Positions 51,801 to 62,570 of a stretch of DNA of 64,000 nucleotides are shown in pieces. This stretch comes from Membranipora membranacea. Taxonomy: Eukaryota; Bryozoa; Gymnolaemata; Cheilostomatida; Membraniporidae. The notes beneath the pieces were generated by a model, which was given only the letters and a program-made list of their open reading frames with translations, was not told where the DNA came from and made no database searches. The position numbers and the translations under genes were made by a program. The stretch is from contig OU612066.1 in the NCBI GenBank assembly GCA_914767715.1, positions 6,825,001 through 6,889,000 on the forward strand, read 5' to 3'. Each line of letters opens with the position of its first letter. Position 1 is the first letter of the stretch.

Positions 51801-54800
51801 GGTTGATTTTGTTATTACAGTCCTTTGAAATTGAAAACCATTACAATGTTGTCCGAATAAAAAGCATTATTTTCACTTGCCTTGACAAGTGGCAATCTAG
51901 TACATCATCAAGTAGAAATAATCACACATTCTGGCAGCACTTATATCTTCGTTCAAATATAGCGAACTGGCGTGGTCATAGAGCCAGCATGTATGGTACA
52001 TATTTGTTTTACGGAACACTTCCATCTAAGAATGCGGGCAATAGCCTTTTGTTATTGCTACTTGAACCTGTAAACAAGCCCATATTGACAGTTTGATCGT
52101 ATTTGGTCAGCATTCATGAGTCTGATTTTGTTCCCTTATTTTCAGGTTGCTAAAAAAGTTGATGAGCAGTGGGAGAAAATAATGGATTCGGCTGAGAACC
52201 CACCAAGCTCATCATCAAGTTCACGACAGGGACGAAAAACTCCTTTGTCTTCCAATACACACAGCCTCAATGTGCTTAAAAACAAGCCTAGTCAATCATC
52301 TACGAACAGTAAAACTGTCACTCACAGTCAACCTCAGAGCAATAACAATAAGCCATCATTGGTTGATAATAAAAGGGCTAAGAAACTAACCAGTGATCAT
52401 TCAGCCTCCTCTTCAGAGAGAGTGAGACCTGGAGCTGTAGTGAAGAGAGTATCTGCAGTACACACTGCTCCAGTAATTGGCAGCGCGTATACAGATGATA
52501 CAGACAATGATGTCACCACAGACAGTGACATGGCCCATACGGAGGAAGATGAGAAAACTAAAGGAAACGCTGTCGTTATCTCCCATCTCCTCGCTGATCT
52601 CGTCACTAAGAAGGAAAAGCCTTCAAAGTCCAGTCGAAATGTACGACCAGCCAGCGCTCAGGGACATCACAGCTCGAGCAGAGATAGAGGATTGTCCCGG
52701 GACAGGCACACCTCACACGAGAGGATGAGAGATAGACACAGGAGCCGAGATAGAAGTAAGAGAGAGCGGGAGGTACCAGCTCTGCCCCTACATGAGCAGG
52801 ATAGGCCAGAACCTGATGGCCGCAGCAGTCGACAGGGACGAGCTGATGATAAAACCTCAGATAGCAAATCTCATGGCAGGAGCTCACCTGTCAGACATGT
52901 GACAAGCAGTGACAGGCAAAGGTCATCAAGTGACAGGCACACTACTAGCACTGACAGGCACACTACTAGCACTGACAGGCATCCTACTAGCGGCGACAGG
53001 CATTCGACAAGCCGTGACAGGCATAGAAAGGGGGATATTGAGCCAAGTAAACCTGAGAGACGAAGTGGACAAAGTCTTGACAGGGGTAATAACACAGGCA
53101 GCAGTGAACCGCCTACTGTCATTGAGGTAAGTCACCGCCCATAGCGAGAATATCACTAGATCTCCACTAAACATTCATCCCTCAGGGCACAGATCAATTG
53201 TTACCCCAGACATGATGCCCTGCATACCAGGCGGACGTTAATACATATCTAAACTTAGTGAGCCTATTTGTGGAGCTCTATCCTTCAATGCTTCAAATTC
53301 AATTACATTGGCAATAATCACATCGGAAATTTTATGCTTACTCAGATGACTGTACAGGGTGACTCACTTTACCTGGGCCGAATCTTAGGTCCCTGTGCAT
53401 TTATTTCTATTTGTTCTTATTCAGCGAGCATTAATTTAATCTGGTACCTAATGGAATTAAATTAATTTTATTATATTTTCTTAATTAGTCATTAGCTAAG
53501 CAGCAATTTATATACACTTGTCTTGAAATGCTCATTTTCATCTTTACCGAGATCAAGGTCCTATTTTATTCCAGATTTTAGAGGATGGGCGAAGAAGCCG
53601 AACTGATAGGCCTAGAACCAGTCCTATAAAAGCAAGTCCCCATAGACTTAACAGGCACTCCAGTCCCATAAGAAGAGCTCAGTCTAGTAGGGACAGGTCA
53701 AGTGACCGCCCCACAATTAAGAGAGGTTTCAGCACTGAGGCTCTTGATGACAGGCGATATGATCACAAAGGTTTGCTGATAATAATGTAATTTCCAGCCT
53801 ATGCCTCCCACCACAAACTCAAAGTTAAAATAACAAGGATTGTAGCTGATGGGATTGTATATCAAGTTCCTCTCATTGATGATTGAAAATGGTTGTGTTA
53901 ATTTGTTTTTCTGTACACATTTTTCCATCATGAGCGTCTCACAACAAGTCTCTCACTTTGCAGATTAAGTTCTGCTGAAATAATTCTAAAAATCTATAAT
54001 TATAATTTGTGATTTCTTTCTACGTCACACAACGCGTAGAGTAATCATTCTCACATTGATTGCTTTATTTTCCAATCATCTTTGTATATGGTGTTCTAGT
54101 GCTGTGACCTTCTCTGAATTTTTTTTTTTCCACAGCTGATGATAAGAGCAGGGAAGATAATCCCTTGTCACCCTCGGGTCGTAGTCGTTATGAGAGAACA
54201 GACAGACACTCTTCACCAAGGGTGAGCCCTCGTAGGAGAAGTCCGGAGAGACGTCGGAGTCCAGAGAGACGGCGGAGTCCCGAGAGACGTCGCAGTCCGG
54301 AGAGGAAGCGAAGCTCTGAGAGAAGTGTGTCTGCTCGAGCTGGAAGTAGAGATAGGGGCTCTAATAGGTGAGCATGATAAACTACTGATTATTTGTGTGA
54401 AAATTGGATGGGCATAGTGTTTGAAATTTCAACCCAAACTCTTAAATTTCCTCAGACTTCCACTTGTCAGGTCTTCTCTAAACTGCTGCTCTAATATGAA
54501 AATTTAGGATAAAAAATAATGATCTTGAATCTATGGAATTCTTTTTCTCAACACATATTCACATATATTTTTTATTTTGTTGCAGAGCAAGTAGTAGGGA
54601 TCGGTTGACCCGTGTCGGCAGCCGGGAACAACTGACAAGGTCAACAAGCCGTGATCAGCTCTCTCGTGCAACCAGCAGGGACCAGCTACATCAGGGAGAG
54701 GGTCGGACTAGCCGCAGAAACGCCAGCAAGGATAGGGGAAGTAGAGAGAGGAGTATGAGTCGAGACACACTCGATGGGAGAATGAACAGTATTGGTAAGC

Positions 54801-57679
54801 TTCTTTCCTTTCTCTATTGTTCTCCGTAACAGAAAGACTTTCACTAAGCACGCTGATCTGCTTTCCATGTTGCATATTCCACATACCAGGTTATATACGA
54901 CGCTATGACATTTTGTAGACCAGGCATTAGTTGGAAAAATCATTTGGCTTGATAGTGATGTTTGGCCTCTTACTTCTTTGCTCCTAACAAACAATTCACA
55001 TCACACGTACATTAAACAAGGATTCCATTTTCTTTAGCAAAAAAGCTAGCTTGCAAGTTCCTCTTGTGCTATGTATTTCAGAAACTAAATTAAATGGTTT
55101 GATCGATGCACACACAAATAGTAAGTAGTGGTTGATGCCCGCTTGGCGGTTTGAGGATTTGCTTGCCATATGAGAATCAAAGATAAATGAGTTTGAGGTT
55201 GTTATGATCGAGCCATTACCATCAAAAAGCTTTACCATGTTGTGTATTCCAAGTGAAAAGACCTTAAAAATTCAATATTCCTGCTGGCACCTTTTGCAAA
55301 TTTGCTAGTATATCGTGGGATTACCAAATCATTCTTTGTATGGCAAGCTACTGTTTTATCGATAGACCTTTACACCTGTCATTTCTACTCATTATAATCG
55401 ATAAGCTAGACTGTCCCCTTTATTTTTCATCCTTCCATACTCTAAGTGGCGGTACTGAGTTGTTCTGTTGTGTGGCATGCTGGTTAAGTTTGGCGCTTTC
55501 TTATGCCCTGTAACGTACTTTGTGTGATTGGTTTTGTAGTCTTGTAGTCAAAATTGTAACCACTGTAGTATGGGAGGATGATAGATAAAACTTTATTATG
55601 TAGCATAATAACGTAACAAATCTGATGATTATATAATTCAATTATGTAGCCCTCTCAATATTATGCATCCAATGGGACTTTTTTATCCCCGAAGGGACAC
55701 CCTTCGCCGTGTTTCTATATTGCATGCATTGTGGCAGTTCCTTCTAGGAAACGAGTTTTACTAATTATAGTATTTGTTCCCCTATCAGTTTGTACTCATG
55801 TAAACATGAGGTAAACTGTTTTTTATTGTGATTATTATTTTCTTATTGTTATTGGTTTTCTCTCACCATCATAGTCTAGGGAAAGAGCTAACTTTAAATG
55901 TAATATGTGTCTCTTTTTAATTACGATGTTTGTGTCATCTATAGGAGGAGGCGGATCTAGTAAGGCCACAGTTAAGTCCAGCTCAGCCGGATCAGTGAGT
56001 GACGACTCCTCACCTATAAAAGCTCCTCGTCTACACAGGGGTGATGAGGCCGATCATCAGGAGATTCCATACTCTGATGGCAAGAAGGAGCGTATATACA
56101 GGTAAATATGAGTTTATTCAAGTTTTCTAACAATGGCGTCTGCGCTGGACCCCCAAGAAGTGTATCAAACACAATTCCTTTCCTTTCTCATTACTCAATA
56201 GCTGTTAGTCCTATGTTGAGAGTCTTGACTGTACAGATCATGAATAGCTGTGTATCTAAGGTACATTATGCTCTATTGAATTCTTATCCCTTTTCAGTAC
56301 TGGTGCTCGTGAGATATTCTTCCCAAATGGAACCCGCAAAGAGATTTCACCAGATGGTAAAAACATCGTGGTCAAATTCTTCAACGGTGACAGAAAACAC
56401 ATCCAACCTGATCAAGCTGTGGTAAGTTATCTTAATGTGTATTATAATAAAGTTAGGGTTGTGCCTTCCATCAACCCTCTATGTTATCAGGGAGGGTTGT
56501 TATGTTGATGTTATGATGTTATGTTATGGTTGAGCAGGATGTCATCAATTAGCTGGAGTTATCTTCACATCCAATAATAGCTGATAACTCTTAATGGTAT
56601 TATTTATTATACATACTTTTGAGGCTCATAATGTGAGAAATTCCCTCCACAGAGTTCAATAGATAGATATAGTCATATTATGCAAATATTTGAACTAATG
56701 AGCTTTCTGTGCTTTTTAGGTTTATTACTACGCAGAAGCCAAGACTACACACACTACATATCCAGACGGAGTAGAAGTTGTACAATTTGCTAAGTATGTT
56801 TCATCAGGTTTCATTGGTATAATTGTCTTGTGTAGTATCAAATACAGATGTTGGATCTTTGTACCAAATATAGCAAAACATTTCTTAAACCGAATAGTGA
56901 CAGCCCATTTGCATTTCGCTTCGTGAAAGCTGTTCAGTTCATACATTGGGGGTGTCTTTAATCAATACCCCATTTATTATACATTATATACGGTGTTTCT
57001 AGTAAGCAAATGGAGAAGACATTCCCGAGCGGTATGAAGGAGATAATATTCCCTGATGGAGCGATCAAGTATCTGCACCTGGATGGTAAAGAAGAGACCA
57101 CCTTCCCTGACGGAACGGTAGTACGAGTGGTGAATGGTGTCAAAATACTAGAGATGCCAAATGGGCAGAAGGAAATACATACAAATAATTATAAGGTAAG
57201 ATATTTCACTTTCATATCATGACTTCTCGTTAGAGCTTTGAGTGATTGTTTGCATCAGTATTCAGACTTCACTGTATAATTAGTCACACCCCAACTGACA
57301 CATCTGAACAAGGTACATATCATGTCTTTAAAGAGAACTTCAATATCAAAAGACTGTATTGAAGATACAATTTATTTTAATAATTCAAGTTTGTTATAGA
57401 TGCTCACAATTTAATCATTTCAATTCCAAGCATGTGGAGCTACCTTTCCATTCAATTCAGTAGTTCAAGTGTTAAAAGATACTAATTTAATGTCCTCCCT
57501 TTCTTCTGGATCAAAGTCGCTGCGTCTAACAACATGATTTTTATACTTAGAGGAGAGAATATCCAGATGGAACAGTGAAGACAGTGTACAATGACGGCAG
57601 ACAGGAGACCAAGTATTCTAATGGCAGAGTAAGAATCAAAGATGCTCACGGGAATATTATAGTTGACAGAATATCTTGA
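42870..57679 (+). CDS. CENPJ: Centromere protein J / CPAP (SAS-4), centriole assembly factor
   Basis: It binds tubulin and controls centriole length and pericentriolar recruitment. The 22 exons join in frame for 1878 aa: 42870-42930, 44731-44924, 45381-45627, 45855-46051, 46358-47221, 48131-48375, 48753-48954, 49067-49283, 49454-49845, 50194-50344, 50509-50670, 50880-51065, 51250-51473, 52146-53126, 53575-53770, 54136-54367, 54586-54794, 55945-56101, 56298-56421, 56720-56793, 57003-57195, 57551-57679. Landmarks: Gln-rich segment (exon 3), the PN2-3 tubulin-binding motif [12 protein letters not shown] (residues 289-300), coiled coil (about 925-1114), an Arg/Ser-rich segment (about 1115-1653) and the C-terminal G-box/TCP10 beta-sheet (about 1690-1878) with repeated FPNG/YPDG/FPDG turns that bind STIL. 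It is longer than human CPAP (1338 aa), mostly because of the Arg/Ser-rich part. The start ATG ([19 protein letters not shown]) is the only good candidate. Confidence 0.95.
42931..44730. other. CENPJ intron 1 (1.8 kb)
   Basis: This is the longest CENPJ intron. I see no exon, repeat or RNA gene in it. Short ORFs on both strands lack splice or family support. Confidence 0.4.
46208..46231. repeat. TA microsatellite in a CENPJ intron
   Basis: This is a pure TA run of about 24 bases. Confidence 0.8.
52918..53030 (+). repeat. CENPJ: In-frame tandem repeat in CENPJ (SxDRH units)
   Basis: The unit GACAGGCACACTACTAGCACT (Asp-Arg-His-Thr-Thr-Ser-Thr) and variants recur five or six times in frame, each with an RH dipeptide spaced seven residues apart. 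They lie inside the large exon 52146-53126 and lengthen the Arg/Ser-rich segment. Confidence 0.85.
54228..54330 (+). repeat. CENPJ: In-frame SPERRR tandem repeat in CENPJ
   Basis: Four consecutive copies of a six-residue unit (SPERRR), then SPERKR and SSER, are encoded in exon 54136-54367. The composition is that of RS domains of splicing factors. Confidence 0.88.
56298..57679 (+). CDS. CENPJ: G-box (TCP10 C-terminal) domain exons of CENPJ
   Basis: The last five exons encode the repetitive beta-hairpin domain. The preceding exon gives DGKKERIY. Then come [53 protein letters not shown] and [16 protein letters not shown], about one turn every 20 residues. In CPAP this surface holds the STIL proline-rich peptide. 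The domain is complete and ends [12 protein letters not shown]. Confidence 0.93.
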
Positions 57680-58964
57680 AGTCGGTGACGGTTACGTTGA
57701 TAGAAGATGAGTGAAGAATGTTAGTGGTTGCACTGGTAGTGATTCAAACTCAGGTGCAAACAAGAAAACCTTCCGTAGTTACAGTAATTATCATAGCCCA
57801 ATAACTGGGCGAGCACGTGGTCATACTCCACATATGAATCCTGTGCTCACTGGCTATTTGGAGCCAGAATTTATCTATTGTTCGGTCATATCTAGCTGAA
57901 CTAACTTTGTTTTGCTTGCTAGTACCATAGTATTTCAATTTGTAGTGCTTGCCAAAAATGATTTATACATACATATTGTATATGAGACAAAGTGTGAATA
58001 AGATATATTTATTACATATTATTTATAATGTACATAGTGAAGCGTTTTTGTGATAATGTTTGAGGCCATAATGGTACTGTATCTTTTCTTCTGTGAATCT
58101 TTATATGAGCGATGAGTGCTGGATGTTTTTGTATGTACATCCGTATTTTCTGATCCCAGATCTTTCTTGTGTTATGGTGCAAACATCAGATTTTTACATG
58201 TAAATATGAAATCTGCATAGCAATATTTTGTGTCAGACACGGAGGAAACATAAATTTAGGTTACTCGATCTCCTTTTTTTTTTTGTCGGTTTTATGAGTG
58301 TGAGATGTGTGATTAATGAATCTTTTAACTCGTTGGGTGTGATAATCTGTTTGAAAAATAAGTAAAATAAAAATCATACTGTTTGACAACTCCATTGACC
58401 ACTCATGTGGTTAATTGCTACTGATAAAAGTCTTGAATTAAAAATCCGAGGATATATCAGATCAGCTTCTCATCGTAGCTCATTTCCAACAATGCACATT
58501 GGGCACTTCATACAGAAAATTGACGAAACCTAGAACGTAACTCTTGGTAGAGAACACTATGGTCCTTTAAAATACTTATGGCATGGAGTTGATTTGTTTT
58601 TTGTTCAAGTAGGAGTTTTGTCCTCATGATGGGTACAAGTAAATGGATCATAAAATTCCCATTTCTCTTTATATGTTTGATGATTATATCAATAACTTTA
58701 AATGATAAAGGTCAAATGTTGCTATACAGAGTCATGGCCGATTGTGTTTGCTCGCACACAAAAGTAGAGCCATAGTAAAAGAGCATTAGTCCGTAAAAAT
58801 TCAATATCCATACAATATTTTGTATGTTAAGAATAACAGGTTTTTTTTCAGAGTCATTTACACTCTCAATTGAATTGCATGACTAGCTGGGGATTGCACT
58901 GAATGGCAAAAGTATAAGTCCGCAATTGTAATGCTTATACCTTAATGAGATTGGGTCGGAGTTT
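57680..58964. other. CENPJ 3' UTR and spacer
   Basis: AATAAA at 58366-58371, about 690 bp after the stop, is a likely CENPJ poly(A) signal. The remaining 590 bp precede the sulfotransferase start codon and should hold its promoter. No further gene is seen. Confidence 0.5.
58366..58371 (+). other. Poly(A) signal AATAAA for CENPJ
   Basis: The hexamer lies about 690 bp after the CENPJ stop codon, in an A-rich context (AGTAAAATAAAAATC). Confidence 0.4.
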
Positions 58965-60916
58965 ATGAAAATGATTGAGGTAATTGCAAATCGTCTTAGG
59001 AAAATAACGGTGAGTGACTCGAACCTGGTAATGGCTCAATGATAGACCATCGCACATCACTATTGCTTCCCATTATCATACTAAAACTCATCGATCTTAG
59101 ACAAAAGAGTGGGTTGTGTTTAGCCTATAGCATCAAATCATCAGTTAGGTGATTACATTGTAGTAATCGTTTTACCTTTACCTTTTAGAAGCTTCATAAA
59201 GCATATGCTTTATTGGTTGTCCTCGTAGTACAGACGATGGTGCTGTGCTATCACATATCTTCTCTCCCTCAAACTCCACAAACAACTGACAGGATTGCAA
59301 AAAACAGTGGCAATGTATTGAGAGAGTTAGGGCAGTTAGCTCACGATAATAGAATTTCAGTAGCCCATGATAATAGAAGGAATGAGGCGGAGCAGAATGA
59401 AGACCTTCACAGATTACATGTCTTGACCATCTGTAATCGCTCCTTTTTAAAAGTATGCAACAACAGCAACACTGTTCATCCATGGAGCCAGGGCTTGATG
59501 ATGAACTACAACATCACTTGTGGACTGGACACCATACAATGTATGGCAGGGAATACTCTAACAGGAACACAAACCACAAGAGAGAGTCTCACCTCTTTAG
59601 ATGATCTCCTCAGCCAAGTCAAGCACTTGTATCAGATTCATGAAGCACCAAAGCACAGAAATGAAACTATCCAAAGATACAAACAAGCTCTTGAAGACCT
59701 GAAGAGCAATTGGGCGAATCAAGCCAAGCTGGCTGCTAAGAAGATGCAAATGGTTTTACAGAATTATAATAATCTCCAAGGCTTACGACAAGCTTCTGTT
59801 AGAGTTTTGCCTCAGCAATGGATCAATCAAACTAGTTTGTTAAACAGAATTGAGCCAGATTTGACTGATCACACAGGTGATACGCAGAAAGTTGAGCTTA
59901 CCACATATCGAACAAGGAAAGATCCATCTTTAATTCCACAGTCATTGGCAAATCCAAAAGCTACTAGCATCGCGTTTGTAAAACCTTACAAAGTAGGAGG
60001 AACTGTGGTGGCTTCCCTTCTCACAATGTCTGCCTATCTTTACAACTTAGAGATTGGGACGTCAAAACGGTGGTTGGAGCAGAGTCAATTGAAAAATGAA
60101 CAAACAACATATTGTGCAGATATAGTCGGAACAGGTCATCCATTCAGCGGATTCTACGAAAACCTGCATGCCACTGCATCGGAGCTACTCAACTCATTCT
60201 TTTGCAGAGAAAAAGTCGAATTCATGATAATACGTGACCCTACAGACAGACTTTGGAGTGGATATCAACACAGTAGGCGTTACAACAGAACCCTCTCATT
60301 ACAGGAACATTTGGGGGAATCTGAAACAGTGCTATGTGAAGTTTCAGAACCACCACATGTGAAACTTTCTCAGAATGTCAGCCAAGCTCTAAAACTATCC
60401 GACAGATTACTTATGCTAGTATCGGATAGTGTGGAAACGATGGATAAATCTTTGATGCTTCTTTCTATAAAAGCAAACATGAGTGTTTGTGATTTCATGT
60501 ATGAGCCTTGCTCAGCCAACCAGGCCTGGTCAACAAGTAAATGTAATCACAAAACCACTGAAATCTCCTTATCCAATATGGAACTTCTAAAATATCAATC
60601 AACAATATCAGGTGAGAAGTTGTTTTATGATGTAATTCTCAAACGATTCCAGAAAATGATGATCAACAACACCATACTAGATGAGCGCCTAGCTTCTTAT
60701 AGACAAATTCGTACCAAAGCCTTAGCAGTATGTACAAGAAAATCTCCAGGATACAAGTATGCAGAGATATTTCTCACACTAGATCCTAGAGTAAGGCAGG
60801 TTACAGAAGCGTGGACTAAACGTTGGGTTCTCAAAGGTGAAAACTTGCATTCCATCGACCCAAGGTGGCTGTGTATGCAATGGTATTGTCATAACAATTT
60901 TCCAATTTTACCTTGA
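58965..60916 (+). CDS. Type II membrane sulfotransferase, galactose-3-O-sulfotransferase-like
   Basis: This is probably a Golgi enzyme that transfers sulfate from PAPS to a sugar. Exon 1 (58965-59009) encodes MKMIEVIANRLRKIT. Exon 2 (59189-60916) opens with KLHKAYALLVVLVVQTMVLC, a signal anchor. The joined protein is 590 aa, long for the family because of a stem region of about 230 residues with coiled-coil character. The PAPS-binding loop is FVKPYKVGGTVVASLL (from Phe278), matching the Gal3ST FLKTHKTGSST loop in position but with Val-Gly-Gly in place of Gly-Ser-Ser. The 3'-phosphate motif is IIRDPTDRLWSGY (Arg364). A C-terminal Cys-rich part follows (YEPCSANQAWSTSKCNH, then KLFYDVILKRFQK). 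Sequons (NRS, NIS-type) agree with luminal location. The substrate cannot be told. Other carbohydrate sulfotransferase families are possible alternatives. Confidence 0.75.
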
Positions 60917-61335
60917 CCTGGAAACTTTCATCTTGTGATTTTGAATTGAAAGTTCATTTTATGTTTTCCATCAATGTTGAAATATAACAAACAGCAACAT
61001 GCACGGTGTTCTTGTGATATTCAAGGCCTAGTGGTTAGCAACCCATACAGGCATTGCAGGATCAAGCATTAGATTAGATTAGATTAGTTCTACATTTATT
61101 GTGAGCAAGCAAAAATTGCATAAACGAACCTTTGAAGTTGCACATATAATTCTCACAAACATCTGAAGAAAATCTGTCAGGGACATAAAATAACTCTGCA
61201 TAACAATCCTAATAAGCTGAAGAATGCCCGGATAGGCTTACAGGAATTCACAGTTGAAATTACTGGTAGAGATTGCAAAGAGCGTCAGGTTTTGTAAATA
61301 AATAAGTAGAAAAGAGCAGAAAAAGGGTGGACTAA
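60917..61335. other. 3' region between convergent genes
   Basis: This stretch contains a short GATTA-type run (61071-61088) and AATAAA at 61297-61302, a possible sulfotransferase poly(A) signal. Nothing coding is seen. Confidence 0.4.
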
Positions 61336-62570
61336 TTACTCAACAGCTACACGATGTGTCCCCCAGCCATGGAAGCACTTAGTAAACCTTGGATGTTCTC
61401 GGCCCTTCATAGCCAGCAGCAGCTTCCTTGGTATGTCAGGTTGTTTTCTCTTCATATGTTCCACATACACCTGACAAAATGATACATATACTGTAATATG
61501 ACTTCATGCATACAAAGACCAGAAAATAAAAGATGATATTCTTTTCAAAAAATAGTTTACCTCTGCCACTGCACATTCAACCCAAATAAGTGTAACAAAC
61601 ATGGGACAGTGAATGGTAATGCATGTTAATTTGCTGCAATGTGTCAATATTACAAACATGCATCGCACATGTTTATGATTTCTATCGCCTCCTCTGAGAT
61701 GAACTGCAAGGTATATGATTAAACACAAACCTGAGCACTTTTAAAGCCAAGTTTGATTTCGATATCACTTGATTTTCTACCGAGCCAGAAGAACACCTGC
61801 TGTCCATTGTCTAATATCATAACATCGTCATCAGAAAGGTCATCCTGTAAGTGCAGACAAAACTCCATAAATTATAAAGTATTTGATATGACAGCTTGTG
61901 GACAGCATATTGCAAAAAATAGTTGCATGACATAGTTGTACTGGAGTTGCCTTGTCAGTGTAAAAGAGCAGGCAACTTCACATCAAAAATTACGAAACAG
62001 TCTTGGTGAGTTTTGTGGCTATGACTGCGACAAGACATACCTGGCAGAAATCTGAACATTTCTCTGATACTGTGAAGTAGCCCTTATCATTGGAGCATCT
62101 AAACAATCTCGCATAGTCCATAAATTCAGCATCCTGCAGAAAGTAAAAGAAGGCTGATTGGTATCTGGAGCTTAGAATCTTAGAGTAGAGATGGCAAACA
62201 TATATATGGCATGAGTCTAGTTATGGCGTTGTACATGTAACCTTGAAACCTAAAAAGTGTAAAATCCCAATGCCCAAACACAATTACACTAATAAAATAA
62301 GTTATAATGTGAATTAGGATTGTAGTTTACAGGAAAACTATATTGAACTGATACACAAACAGTGGAAGAATCTCTGCGGTACATGTTACTTTTTGTCGAG
62401 TTGCTATGCATCGGAGTGGAACAGGATGAAAGAGTAGTGATATTGGGATATTCCTCAAAACTTTAGTTAAAACTTACATGATCATAGGCTTTCTGTCCAC
62501 CTATTCCTACCCAGAAGAAGTTTTCAGGCTCCTCACCTTCACCGATTACCTGTATGGTGTATTCTCCTTG
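61336..62570 (-). CDS. Gelsolin/villin-family actin-binding protein, 3' exons (partial)
   Basis: Gelsolin-family proteins sever and cap actin filaments under calcium control. Four minus-strand exons join in frame: 62570-62478, 62133-62041, 61844-61731 and 61470-61336 (stop TAA), giving the last 144 residues. They cover the end of gelsolin repeat 5 ([20 protein letters not shown], then VGIGG) and all of repeat 6: [17 protein letters not shown], then the signature [20 protein letters not shown], then WLGRKSS and the long helix ending [13 protein letters not shown]. The acidic [12 protein letters not shown] carries the type-2 calcium ligands. After repeat 6 only about 20 residues follow ([16 protein letters not shown]), so there is no villin headpiece. 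The usual PPSFVGWF-type end is altered to [11 protein letters not shown]. The 5' part lies beyond the right edge. Confidence 0.9.

Noticed and set aside
51803-52096. 97-codon ORF in a CENPJ intron
   Set aside because: It has no splice sites in phase, and including it would break the continuous frame from 51473 to 52146.
52397-53174. Several ORFs opposite or out of frame in the large CENPJ exon
   Set aside because: They are shadows of the repetitive Arg/Ser coding sequence. The frame that joins both neighbours is the CENPJ frame.
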